A DNA stretch of 64,000 nt from Litorivicinus lipolyticus (GTDB taxonomy: Bacteria; Pseudomonadota; Gammaproteobacteria; Pseudomonadales; Litorivicinaceae): NCBI RefSeq assembly GCF_009650135.1, contig NZ_CP045871.1, positions 1,798,001-1,862,000 on the forward strand. The letters are read 5' to 3'. The notes beneath the pieces were generated by a model. The model was not told where the DNA came from. It worked only from the letters and a program-made list of their open reading frames with translations, and did no database searches. The first letter of the stretch is position 1; every line of letters begins with the position of its first letter. Positions 19,899 to 27,468 of this stretch are shown piece by piece. The translations under genes and the position numbers were made by a program.

Positions 19899-20537
19899 TC
19901 ATTGACCCTGACCCTCACGGAAAGTTCCCTCCATGTAGGGTTCTATTTTCGCAGACACCGTGTCGCGTGCCCGAAAGATGCGTGAACGGACGGTGCCAAC
20001 GGGGCACGCCATGATCGCCGAAATTTCATCGTAGCTTTTGCCTTCCAGTTCGCGCAGGGTCAATGCAACCCGCAGGTCTTCAGGCAATTCGGCGATCGCC
20101 TTGCGCACCGCCAACTCTAGACGGTCACGGCGATCATTCGCTTCCGGCGAATCATGGCTGCGCAAGGCATCGGCAGAGTCAAACTGTTCAGCGTCGGCAA
20201 TGTCGATGTCGGTGGTCGGCGCGCGCCGACCGCGCGAGACCAGGTGATTTTTCGCAGTGTTGACCGCGATTCGATACAACCAGGTGTAGAACTGCGCATC
20301 ACCACGAAAATTAGGCAGCGCCTTAAAGGCCCGAACAAAGGCGTCCTGAGCGACATCCTGGGCCTCGTGTGAGTCACGAATGTAGCGCCCAATTAACGCC
20401 AGCACGCGGTGCTGGTATTTTTTGACCAGGTATTCGAACGCGCGCGCATTGCCCTTGCCGGCTTGGCTGACCAGCACGTCATCGGGATCTTCGGGGCTAA
20501 CTTTCATTAGGGGCAAAACAGTCGCCGTGGCCGTCAT
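19899..20537 (-). CDS. algU: Extracytoplasmic sigma factor AlgU/RpoE (sigma-E)
   Basis: This 212-residue ECF sigma factor directs the envelope-stress regulon. Region 2 spans about 30-98 (DVAQDAFVRAFKALPNFRG, TWLYRIAVNTAKN) and region 4 about 140-195 (LPEDLRVALTLRELEGKSYD; CPVGTVRSRIFRAR). There is an N-terminal extension of about 15 residues compared with E. coli. ATG 20537 has AAGGA upstream. A near-consensus sigma-E promoter about 25-50 bp before the start indicates autoregulation. It is divergent from a decayed binding-protein gene. Confidence 0.97.
   Translation of the reverse strand: MTATATVLPLMKVSPEDPDDVLVSQAGKGNARAFEYLVKKYQHRVLALIGRYIRDSHEAQDVAQDAFVRAFKALPNFRGDAQFYTWLYRIAVNTAKNHLVSRGRRAPTTDIDIADAEQFDSADALRSHDSPEANDRRDRLELAVRKAIAELPEDLRVALTLRELEGKSYDEISAIMACPVGTVRSRIFRARDTVSAKIEPYMEGTFREGQGQ
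19901..19928 (-). promoter_or_regulatory. Internal sigma-E promoter for mucA
   Basis: GGAACTT (19922-19928), 15 bp, then GTCAAT (19901-19906). This matches the extracytoplasmic sigma-E consensus closely. It lies in the last codons of algU, 44 bp before the mucA ATG. Confidence 0.6.
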
Positions 20538-20561
20538 AAGGATTCCTTATCGCTTACCCCC

Positions 20562-20589
20562 ATAGACCGGGGCGGCGCAGGAAAGTTCC
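20562..20589 (-). promoter_or_regulatory. Sigma-E autoregulatory promoter of algU
   Basis: GGAACTT (20583-20589), 15-bp spacer, then GTCTAT (20562-20567). This matches the sigma-E/AlgU consensus GGAACTT-N15/16-GTCnAA except at the second-last A. The predicted start is about 20 bp upstream of the algU ATG. Confidence 0.75.
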
Positions 20590-20685
20590 GACAAAGCATA
20601 GGCCCAAATTGGACAAAAGTCCGGTACCGGTTAGTTAGTCGACTGGTTCGCAACCCCAATGCCGCGGCTGTGGCATAACCTGCGC

Positions 20686-21423
20686 ATGAAACGACAGCTT
20701 CCCCTCCTAGTGCTGCCGCTACTGTGCTCGTGGGCCACGGCCGACACACTGACATTCGTAGGCAACGCACACCTGGAACCGATGATTTACGTCGATCGAC
20801 AGCCGCGCGGACTCGTGGTTGACCTGACCTAGGCCATCACCGATGGCCGCCGATTTAGACGTTAAAATTGACGCCATGGACTGGGCCGAGGCGCAAAATC
20901 GACTGCTTGCCGGCAACGTCGACGCGCTGATGCAAATCAACCCAAACCCTGAACGCCTCGAACGCATGGCATTTTCCGATCCGCTGCTGGCCACCGATTT
21001 CACCCTGTTCCGGCGCACCGAACGGCTGGATTTGATTGGGGCCGACAGCCTCAACGGCCAACGCATCGGCGCTGAACGCGCCAGTTTTCCTGCCGAACTG
21101 GTGGCCCGCATTGACGGCGCCATCCCGGTCGATATCGATCATCTACGCGACGGTTTGCGCGCGGTCAGCGTCGGGACGCTGGACGGTATCCTCGTCGACA
21201 ACTGGGTCGGGCTGCACCTGATCCAGCAACTCGGCATTGAAAACCTAACCCCCCCCCCCCCGGCCAACCGCTGGCGACCAGCACATCACGTATCGCGGTG
21301 TTAAAAGACCGCACTGCCCTGTTGACCGACATCAACCGCGGGCTGCGGCTGATCGACGAAAGTGGCGAGCGCCAGCGCGGGACCTGTTTCAACCTAAGCT
21401 TGCCGATCATCACAACCGACTAA
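20686..21423 (+). pseudogene. Decayed periplasmic solute-binding protein (SBP_bac_3-like)
   Basis: An ATG at 20686 begins a signal peptide (KRQLPLLVLPLLCSWATA) and the start of a bacterial extracellular solute-binding fold (GLVVDLT). It is then stopped by an in-frame TAG at 20830-20832. The frame also shifts at about 20840, after which AMDWAEAQNRLLAGNVDALM and RLERMAFSDPLL continue the family. A run of about 13 C residues near 21249-21261 shifts it again. The last part (TSRIAVLKDRTALLTDINRG) ends at TAA 21421-21423. At least three independent lesions mean it is not functional. The AMDWAEAQ/INPNPERL motifs are typical of binding modules that sit at the N terminus of sensor kinases or diguanylate cyclases, but no output domain follows here. 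Confidence 0.85.
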
Positions 21424-21476
21424 AGATTTGATAGTGACTGGGGTAGACTCCGGCGACTTACTCGCGAGCCGGATCG

Positions 21477-23069
21477 ATGCCTAAACCAACCAACCGCCCG
21501 TTCACCTTTGACGTCGTCATATTAGGGTCTGGCGCCGCCGGCCTTGCCGCTGCGATCGACCTGCCCGCCCACTTGAGTGTCGCGATACTGTCGAAAAACG
21601 CGGTTGGCGGCAGCACCCCGTGGGCTCAGGGCGGCATTGCCGCGGTCGTCGAATCGACCGATTCGCTCGAAGAACACGTTCAAGACACCATGATTGCCGG
21701 CGCCGGCTTGTGCGACGAGGCCGCGGTCCGCCATACCGTCAACGCCGGTGAGGACAGCATTCAATGGCTGCTTGAGCAGGGCACCCATTTCGACGAAAGC
21801 GATGGCAAATTCCACCTGACCCGCGAGGGTGGCCACAGCCATCGCCGGGTACTGCATGCGGCCGATGCCACCGGCGCGGAAATCCATCGCGCCCTGCTGG
21901 CCCAGGCACACAGCCGCTCCAACCTGCGCTTTTTTGATCAGCGCGTGGCCGTTGATTTGATTGTTGACCGCAGCCTGGCCCGCGATCAACGTCGCATTCA
22001 GGGTGTCTACGCCTTTCACTTGGGTAAAAACCAAGTCCAGACCTTTGCCGCCAAAGCGGTCATTTTGGCCACCGGCGGCGCCAGCAAGGTGTATTTTTAT
22101 ACCTCGAACCCGGCTGGCGCTTCGGGTGACGGCATTGCCATGGCCTACCGCGCCGGTTGCCGGGTCGCCAACATGGAATTCAACCAGTTCCACCCGACCT
22201 GTTTGCACCACCCCGACGCCAAATCTTTTTTGATCAGCGAAGCACTGCGCGGCGAAGGCGGACGTTTGACCTTGCCGGACGGCGAACCCTTTATGCACCG
22301 GCACGATTCGCGGGGTGAACTGGCACCGCGTGATGTGGTAGCACGCGCAATTGATTTTGAAATGAAGCGCTTGGGCGCCCAGCACCTGTACCTGGACATC
22401 AGCCACAAGCCGGCGGGTTTCATTCGCAAACATTTCCCGACCATTGCCGTCAAATGCGCCGAACACGGCATCGACATCACCCGCGAACCCATTCCCGTGG
22501 TCCCGGCGGCGCACTACACCTGTGGCGGGGTCATGGTTGACCGTAACGGCGCCACCGACATCGCCGGGTTGTATGCCGCCGGCGAAGTCAGCTACACCGG
22601 TTTGCACGGGGCCAACCGCATGGCCAGCAACTCGCTGCTTGAGTGCATTGTATGGGGACGCGCGGCGGCTCACGACATCGGTCGGGCGTCGCTGCCGGCG
22701 ATCAACCTCGGGGCGATCAAGCCCTGGGATGACAGCCAAGTCAAAGACTCGGATGAGGACGTCGTGGTCAGCCATAATTGGGATGAAGCACGCCGCTTTA
22801 TGTGGGACTACGTCGGCATCGTGCGGACCGATAAACGCCTATTACGCGCGCTGCACCGGGTCAATTTGCTGCAATCGGAAATCGATGAGTTTTATTCGAA
22901 CTACCACGTCACCGGCAATTTGTTGGAGCTGCGCAACCTAGTCCAGGTGGCCGAGTTGATGGTGCGCTGTGCGTTGCAGCGCAAAGAATCACGCGGGCTG
23001 CATTACAGCCTGGACTACCCTGAGAACACCGGCGCCGGCGCCCCAACCATCATCGATCCAGCAGCCTAA
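21477..23069 (+). CDS. nadB: L-aspartate oxidase
   Basis: This 530-residue flavoenzyme oxidises L-aspartate to iminoaspartate, the first step of de novo NAD synthesis. The FAD-binding GSGAAG is at 17-22. The active-site segment REGGHSHRR and the base-region [13 protein letters not shown] are conserved, as is [12 protein letters not shown] near the end of the FAD domain. The length is close to E. coli NadB (540). ATG 21477 lacks a strong Shine-Dalgarno. nadA is not in this window. Its 3' end overlaps the antisense ygfX-like gene by 20 bp. Proximity to algU is the usual Gammaproteobacterial order. Confidence 0.97.
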   Translation: MPKPTNRPFTFDVVILGSGAAGLAAAIDLPAHLSVAILSKNAVGGSTPWAQGGIAAVVESTDSLEEHVQDTMIAGAGLCDEAAVRHTVNAGEDSIQWLLEQGTHFDESDGKFHLTREGGHSHRRVLHAADATGAEIHRALLAQAHSRSNLRFFDQRVAVDLIVDRSLARDQRRIQGVYAFHLGKNQVQTFAAKAVILATGGASKVYFYTSNPAGASGDGIAMAYRAGCRVANMEFNQFHPTCLHHPDAKSFLISEALRGEGGRLTLPDGEPFMHRHDSRGELAPRDVVARAIDFEMKRLGAQHLYLDISHKPAGFIRKHFPTIAVKCAEHGIDITREPIPVVPAAHYTCGGVMVDRNGATDIAGLYAAGEVSYTGLHGANRMASNSLLECIVWGRAAAHDIGRASLPAINLGAIKPWDDSQVKDSDEDVVVSHNWDEARRFMWDYVGIVRTDKRLLRALHRVNLLQSEIDEFYSNYHVTGNLLELRNLVQVAELMVRCALQRKESRGLHYSLDYPENTGAGAPTIIDPAA

Positions 23070-23280
23070 GCGCCCGTGCCCAGGCCGCATCCACCGGGCA
23101 GGCGTGGCGACGCACGCGGATAACCGCACCGTCCGCAAACAGGGCAATGATTAAGCCGGCACTGACAAAGGCCCCCAGCACCGGGCGCCGTTCGCGCCCG
23201 TGCCGATCAATTAACGAGTCGCCACGCCAATGCAGGGTGCGGACATGCCCCCGCCAGCTGCGATAGCACAACGCGTTCAA
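23050..23280 (-). CDS. Short YgfX-like protein
   Basis: This 76-residue protein is identified mainly by context: directly after sdhE, as ygfX (cptA) is in many Gammaproteobacteria. The pattern ([14 protein letters not shown] ... [18 protein letters not shown] ... ARALRLL) resembles the C-terminal half of YgfX. The usual N-terminal half with two membrane helices is missing, so it is about half the normal length (about 135). It starts at TTG 23280, overlapping the sdhE stop (TTGA). The tail overlaps nadB antisense. It could be a minimal form or a remnant. Confidence 0.5.
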   Translation of the reverse strand: MNALCYRSWRGHVRTLHWRGDSLIDRHGRERRPVLGAFVSAGLIIALFADGAVIRVRRHACPVDAAWARALRLLDR

Positions 23281-23540
23281 CGCACCAGGCCGGCCCCGAC
23301 CTTTTCGTTGATCATCGCGACAATGCGGCCGATGTCCGCATCCGCAGGTGCCAATGTGCCCTGTAACCAGCCCCAGATATCCGCGTCCTCGCCCTCGATC
23401 AACCGCAAGTAGTGGGCCTGGTCAGTGTCGTCCAAAGTTTTGAAGTGCAACTGTGTAAACGGGCCCAGCAGCACGTCCAGCTCGAGCATGCCGCGGCGGC
23501 TATGCCAAATCAGGCGGCGAAATTCGACATCAGAAATCAT
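23277..23540 (-). CDS. sdhE: Succinate dehydrogenase assembly factor SdhE (FAD assembly)
   Basis: This 87-residue protein of the Sdh5/SdhE family promotes covalent flavinylation of SdhA and FrdA. The RGxxE signature is present as RRGMLELD (15-22), followed by the five-helix pattern (DIWGWLQG). ATG 23540 has a strong AAGGAG upstream. It is followed by a ygfX-like gene, with ygfZ divergent, matching the sdhE-ygfX / ygfZ neighbourhood of E. coli. Confidence 0.93.
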   Translation of the reverse strand: MISDVEFRRLIWHSRRGMLELDVLLGPFTQLHFKTLDDTDQAHYLRLIEGEDADIWGWLQGTLAPADADIGRIVAMINEKVGAGLVR

Positions 23541-23611
23541 GGCCTACTCCTTGTAAGTGGCCGCATTGTACCGATATAGATCAAGACGAAAACCACCTTA
23601 GGAAGCTGACC

Positions 23612-24391
23612 TTGTACGCATTGCACAACTGGCAACTGGTCCGAATACACGGCCGCGATCCGCTCGCTTTACTGCAAGGCCAGATCACCGCTGACGTACG
23701 CGCGCTGGATGATGGCACCGGCGTCAATGGCGCACTGTGCACGCCCAAAGGCCGTATGGTCGCCAGTTTCGGGGTCGCGCGCCGCGGCGACGACGTCCTC
23801 CTGAGTGTGCCCAAAGACCGCGTCCAGGCGCTGTCCGGCGCGTTGGCCAAGTACCTGCCATTCTTCGGTTGCTCGATCGAGGCGCTGGACTGGCATGGGG
23901 TCGGCCTGACCGAGCCTGGGAGCGAAGCTATCAGCATCGCCCTCGGCAACGGCTTGTTTGAGAGCTGGTCCGAAAGCCCCGCCGCTGACGCTGCGGACGG
24001 CTGGGAGGCGCTGCGAATTGAACACAACCTGCCGTGGGTCGACACCCTAACCGACCAGGCCTTCACCCCGCAGCAGCTCAACCTGCAGTCCACCGGGGGC
24101 ATCAGCTTTACCAAAGGTTGCTACACCGGCCAAGAAGTGGTCGCCCGCACCGAACACTTGGGCAAGGTCAAAAAATTTGCACATCGGGTCACGCTCAGCG
24201 GTGACTGCAGGCCCGGTGATTTGAGCCTGGAAGGCCGCAAAGTCGGCACCCTATGTCACGTTGCCGGCGACCATGGCATTGCCGTGATGGACCCGAGCAT
24301 CAGCGCCTGCGAGTGCCCCGGCGGGCGCGTTACCGAGCCGTCGCTGCCCTACCCCATCACGTCGCCGATTAAACGTCGCTCCAACGGATAG
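23612..24391 (+). CDS. ygfZ: Folate-binding Fe-S cluster protein YgfZ
   Basis: This 259-residue protein of the GcvT-like folate-binding family helps repair or assemble certain Fe-S enzymes. The family signature KGCYTGQEVVAR is intact with its cysteine. It is shorter than E. coli YgfZ (326), mostly in the C-terminal barrel. TTG 23612 is chosen: AGGAAG lies eight bases upstream. The last 23 bp overlap the convergent ung gene. Confidence 0.92.
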   Translation: MYALHNWQLVRIHGRDPLALLQGQITADVRALDDGTGVNGALCTPKGRMVASFGVARRGDDVLLSVPKDRVQALSGALAKYLPFFGCSIEALDWHGVGLTEPGSEAISIALGNGLFESWSESPAADAADGWEALRIEHNLPWVDTLTDQAFTPQQLNLQSTGGISFTKGCYTGQEVVARTEHLGKVKKFAHRVTLSGDCRPGDLSLEGRKVGTLCHVAGDHGIAVMDPSISACECPGGRVTEPSLPYPITSPIKRRSNG

Positions 24392-25010
24392 GCGTCAGGC
24401 CATGGGCCTGCAAATACGCATTGGTTTGGGAGAACGGTTTTGAACCAAAAAAACCACGGTAACTGGACAGCGGCGATGGGTGCGGCGCGCACAGTGCCAA
24501 CTGATGCGCCGGGATCAACGATGCCAAGCCTTGGGCTGCCTTGCCCCACAGCCAATACACGCGTGGTTGCGGCTGCGCCGCCAAATACTCGATGGTCGCC
24601 TGGGTCAGCTGCTCCCAGCCCAGCCCTTGATGACTATTTGCTCGGCCGGGCGACACGCTCAACACCCGATTCAACAGCAGCACACCCTGCTCAGCCCAGC
24701 CCACCAACGACCCGCTGAACGGGGGCTGACAGCCGAGGTCATCACACATTTCTTTGAATATATTGGTCAAACTCGGTGGCCACTTCCCCGACGCCACCGA
24801 AAACGACAGGCCCTCGGCCTGCCCAGGACCGTGGTACGGATCTTGGCCGATGATCACAACTTTAGTCGCCCCCGCAGGGCACAGCTGATAGGCCCGCAAC
24901 CACTGCGACTCGGGCGGAAAGCTGGGTGTCGGTAGGCGTGCCGCCAATTGCGCAAGGTAGTCAGGCGGCAGCCGATTCGCCACCGGATGCCATGATGTTG
25001 GTAAAAACAT
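24369..25010 (-). CDS. ung: Uracil-DNA glycosylase (family 1)
   Basis: This 213-residue base-excision repair enzyme removes uracil from DNA. The catalytic water-activating motif GQDPYHGPGQAEGLSFSV has Asp57. LLLNRVLSV follows, and the leucine-loop motif HPSPLSSYRGFFG is conserved. ATG 25010 gives the family N terminus; the upstream extension would overlap the divergent acyltransferase start. Confidence 0.97.
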   Translation of the reverse strand: MFLPTSWHPVANRLPPDYLAQLAARLPTPSFPPESQWLRAYQLCPAGATKVVIIGQDPYHGPGQAEGLSFSVASGKWPPSLTNIFKEMCDDLGCQPPFSGSLVGWAEQGVLLLNRVLSVSPGRANSHQGLGWEQLTQATIEYLAAQPQPRVYWLWGKAAQGLASLIPAHQLALCAPHPSPLSSYRGFFGSKPFSQTNAYLQAHGLTPIRWSDV

Positions 25011-25067
25011 AGTCGGACGGGTACCAGATGCGTAGAATCGCGCCATCATAAAACAACGGACGGAACC

Positions 25068-26183
25068 GTGACTCACGATTTCTCGAATATCGCCCCCTAC
25101 TCCGATGCCGACGTTAAACCCGCGCTAGCGCGTTTGCTCGACAGTCCTCCGTTTTTAGCCGGCGTCGCGCGCCTGGGGATGCCACGCCTGTCGATGATCG
25201 CACCCGGGGTCGCCCGGTTTTTGACGCGCAACCGACTGCGCAGCCAATTCAGCCGCATTAACACCATCGAGGACCTACAGAACCGGGTCGCACCCTTTAT
25301 GACACGCGTGGTCAAGACCACCATCGACGATCTGGTGGTCGAAGGCTTGGATGCACTGCCACAGCACCCCTGCCTATTCATTTCCAACCACCGCGACATC
25401 GTCATGGATCCGGCCTTGGTCAATTGGTCGCTGCACAGCGCAGGCCGCGACACCGTGCGCATTGCCATTGGCGACAACCTGATCAAGCAACCCTTTGTCG
25501 AAGACCTGATGCGCTTGAATAAGAGCTTTATCGTTCGGCGCAACGTCGCCGGGCCGCGTGAGCTGGCGAAAGTCGTCGGCCAACTGTCGGCTTACATCGG
25601 CCACTCGATCACCCACGAAAACCAATCCGTGTGGTTGGCGCAAAAAGAAGGCCGGGCCAAAGACGGCATTGACCGGACCGATCCGGCGATTTTGAAAATG
25701 GTCTCGATGGCCGGCCGAAAGCACGCCGACGGCGTCGCCGGCTACCTGGCGACACTGCACATCGTGCCAGTTTACATCAGTTACGAAATTGACCCCTGTG
25801 ACAGCGCCAAGGCCGTCGAGCTTTGGAAGACTGCCCTGGAGGGCGGTTACGACAAAGCCGACTCGGAAGACTTGGAAAATATCGTGCTCGGGATCAAGGG
25901 TCACAAAGGCCGCGTAAAAGTCGCTTTTGGCACGCCAATTACCGATCCGGCGACGCTGGCCGACCCAAGCGTGTTAGCGGCGGCCATCGACAATCAGATG
26001 CGCGACCTTTACGAACCCTGGGAAACCAACCAAGCCGCCGCGTCACGCCTGCGCGGGCACACCAGCCCATCGTCAAAATTGGACGAACGCTTGGCCCACT
26101 GTCCAGAAGCGGCCCGGGCGCAGCTGATCAAGAACTACGCTGCACCCGAGCTATCCGCCGACGAACTGGCGCATTTAGCGTAG
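25068..26183 (+). CDS. Glycerophospholipid acyltransferase-like protein (HRDI type)
   Basis: This 371-residue protein of the PlsC/PlsB-like acyltransferase superfamily starts at GTG 25068. The N-terminal 90 residues precede a core with SNHRDIVMDPALVNW (from about residue 106). The histidine-aspartate spacing is HX5D, not the canonical HX4D. Later conserved parts include IVRRNVAGPREL, WLAQKEGRAKDG (the glycine/arginine phosphate site) and VAFGTPI. No membrane helix is evident. It probably acylates a glycerophosphate acceptor, but acceptor and donor are unknown. Its 3' end overlaps the convergent tolC-like gene by 9 bp. Confidence 0.8.
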   Translation: MTHDFSNIAPYSDADVKPALARLLDSPPFLAGVARLGMPRLSMIAPGVARFLTRNRLRSQFSRINTIEDLQNRVAPFMTRVVKTTIDDLVVEGLDALPQHPCLFISNHRDIVMDPALVNWSLHSAGRDTVRIAIGDNLIKQPFVEDLMRLNKSFIVRRNVAGPRELAKVVGQLSAYIGHSITHENQSVWLAQKEGRAKDGIDRTDPAILKMVSMAGRKHADGVAGYLATLHIVPVYISYEIDPCDSAKAVELWKTALEGGYDKADSEDLENIVLGIKGHKGRVKVAFGTPITDPATLADPSVLAAAIDNQMRDLYEPWETNQAAASRLRGHTSPSSKLDERLAHCPEAARAQLIKNYAAPELSADELAHLA

Positions 26184-27443
26184 TTCGAGCACCGCAACCA
26201 AGTCGCCTTGCGAGGCGGCCAGTTGATGATCGGCAACGATATTGTCGGCCTGCGCATTCACCAGCGCAGCACGCGCATCAAACAGCTCGACCTCGGCATC
26301 CAGCACTTCCAACAACGAACGCCGGTTAATCGTGAACTGCTGTGCATAGGCCTCGCGGCTTTGCGCGGCAGCATCCACGTAACGACCCAAGTAGTTCAAT
26401 TGCTGAGTGGTCGAGGTGTACGCATGCCAAGACTGGTGCGTGGCATCGACCACTTCTCGCTGGGCATCGTTGAGCAAATGTTGCGCCTGGGCCAAGCGAT
26501 CTTCACCGGCGCGCGCGCCGGCGCCATTGGCGCCACCCGCGTATAGATTCCAATTCATCCGCAGCATCGCGAGTTGATTGCGATTACCGCCTTCGACCCC
26601 GGCAATATTCTCGTTGCGGTTAGTCCCCAACTCAACGGTGAACTGGGGCAGGTTAGCCGCATCCGCGACTTTTAACTGGCCCATCGCTTCGCGAATGTCC
26701 GCTTGACCCTCGGCAATCACCGGGTGGTTTTCAAATGCACGATCGACCGCCGCATTTAGCGTCGCCGGCCGCGTCCACTGCATCACCGGCATGTTGATGT
26801 TTTGTTCAGGAATGACGCCGATGACGCGATGATAGTTGGAACGCGCATCCTGCAGATTTGCCATCGACGCAGTCTGATTGGACAGGGCCAAGGCCAGTCG
26901 ACCCTGGGCCTGAACCAATTCAGAGCCCGTGCTGACGCCATTTTCGACACGTCTCCCGATTTGGTCGACCAAGGTTTCGTGGGCGCTGCGTGATTGACTG
27001 GCGATCGCCAGCTGCTGCTCGGCGCGCCACAGATTGGTATAGGCCTCGGCGGCCGACAACACGACCTGTTGCTCAACGTCGGCCAATGCGGCCGCGACGG
27101 ACTCACTAATGCCCATGCGGCGCGCAACTTCACCGCGCTCGACCGGCGAGTAAATTGCCCAGATTAGATTCAACCCCAACTCTTTACGGGGCAGGCTGAC
27201 ATTGTCAAAACCAGTGCCGCGTGAGTTGGTTCGCTCGCGGCCGACGCCGGCGTTTAAGTCCAAGCGCGGACGCAAGCCACCCTTGGCCACGTTGATGTCT
27301 TGCTCGCTGGCGCGGCTACCCGCGCGGGCCGCCTGCAGGTCCGGATGCGAGGCCAGGGCCTCGCTCACCGCGTCGGTTAAGGTTGTCGCCATGGCGCCAC
27401 CGGACAGGGTGATCGAGATTGCGATGGCTAACAGCTTTTTCAT
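26175..27443 (-). CDS. lapE: TolC-family outer-membrane channel of the adhesin secretion system (LapE-like)
   Basis: This 422-residue protein has a signal peptide (about 1-19, KKLLAIAISITLSGGAMA) and the duplicated TolC/OEP repeat of long coiled-coil helices (TLTDAVSEALASHPDLQAARAG at the start of the first; AVDRAFENHPVIAEGQADIR at the start of the second). It should form the outer-membrane pore for type I secretion and, in Lap systems, the pore in which the adhesin's retention module stays lodged. It lies 25 bp downstream of the adhesin gene on the same strand, so it is probably co-transcribed. Confidence 0.9.
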   Translation of the reverse strand: MKKLLAIAISITLSGGAMATTLTDAVSEALASHPDLQAARAGSRASEQDINVAKGGLRPRLDLNAGVGRERTNSRGTGFDNVSLPRKELGLNLIWAIYSPVERGEVARRMGISESVAAALADVEQQVVLSAAEAYTNLWRAEQQLAIASQSRSAHETLVDQIGRRVENGVSTGSELVQAQGRLALALSNQTASMANLQDARSNYHRVIGVIPEQNINMPVMQWTRPATLNAAVDRAFENHPVIAEGQADIREAMGQLKVADAANLPQFTVELGTNRNENIAGVEGGNRNQLAMLRMNWNLYAGGANGAGARAGEDRLAQAQHLLNDAQREVVDATHQSWHAYTSTTQQLNYLGRYVDAAAQSREAYAQQFTINRRSLLEVLDAEVELFDARAALVNAQADNIVADHQLAASQGDLVAVLELR

Positions 27444-27468
27444 GTTGTTTCCTAGATAACCGTCTCAA

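Noticed and set aside
21249..21261. C-tract as a phase-variation switch
   Set aside because: The gene also carries a nonsense codon and another frameshift upstream, so tract length cannot restore the protein.
21522..22775. 417-codon open frame antisense to nadB
   Set aside because: GC-rich genes leave long open shadow frames. It has no recognisable domain, while nadB on the other strand is fully conserved.
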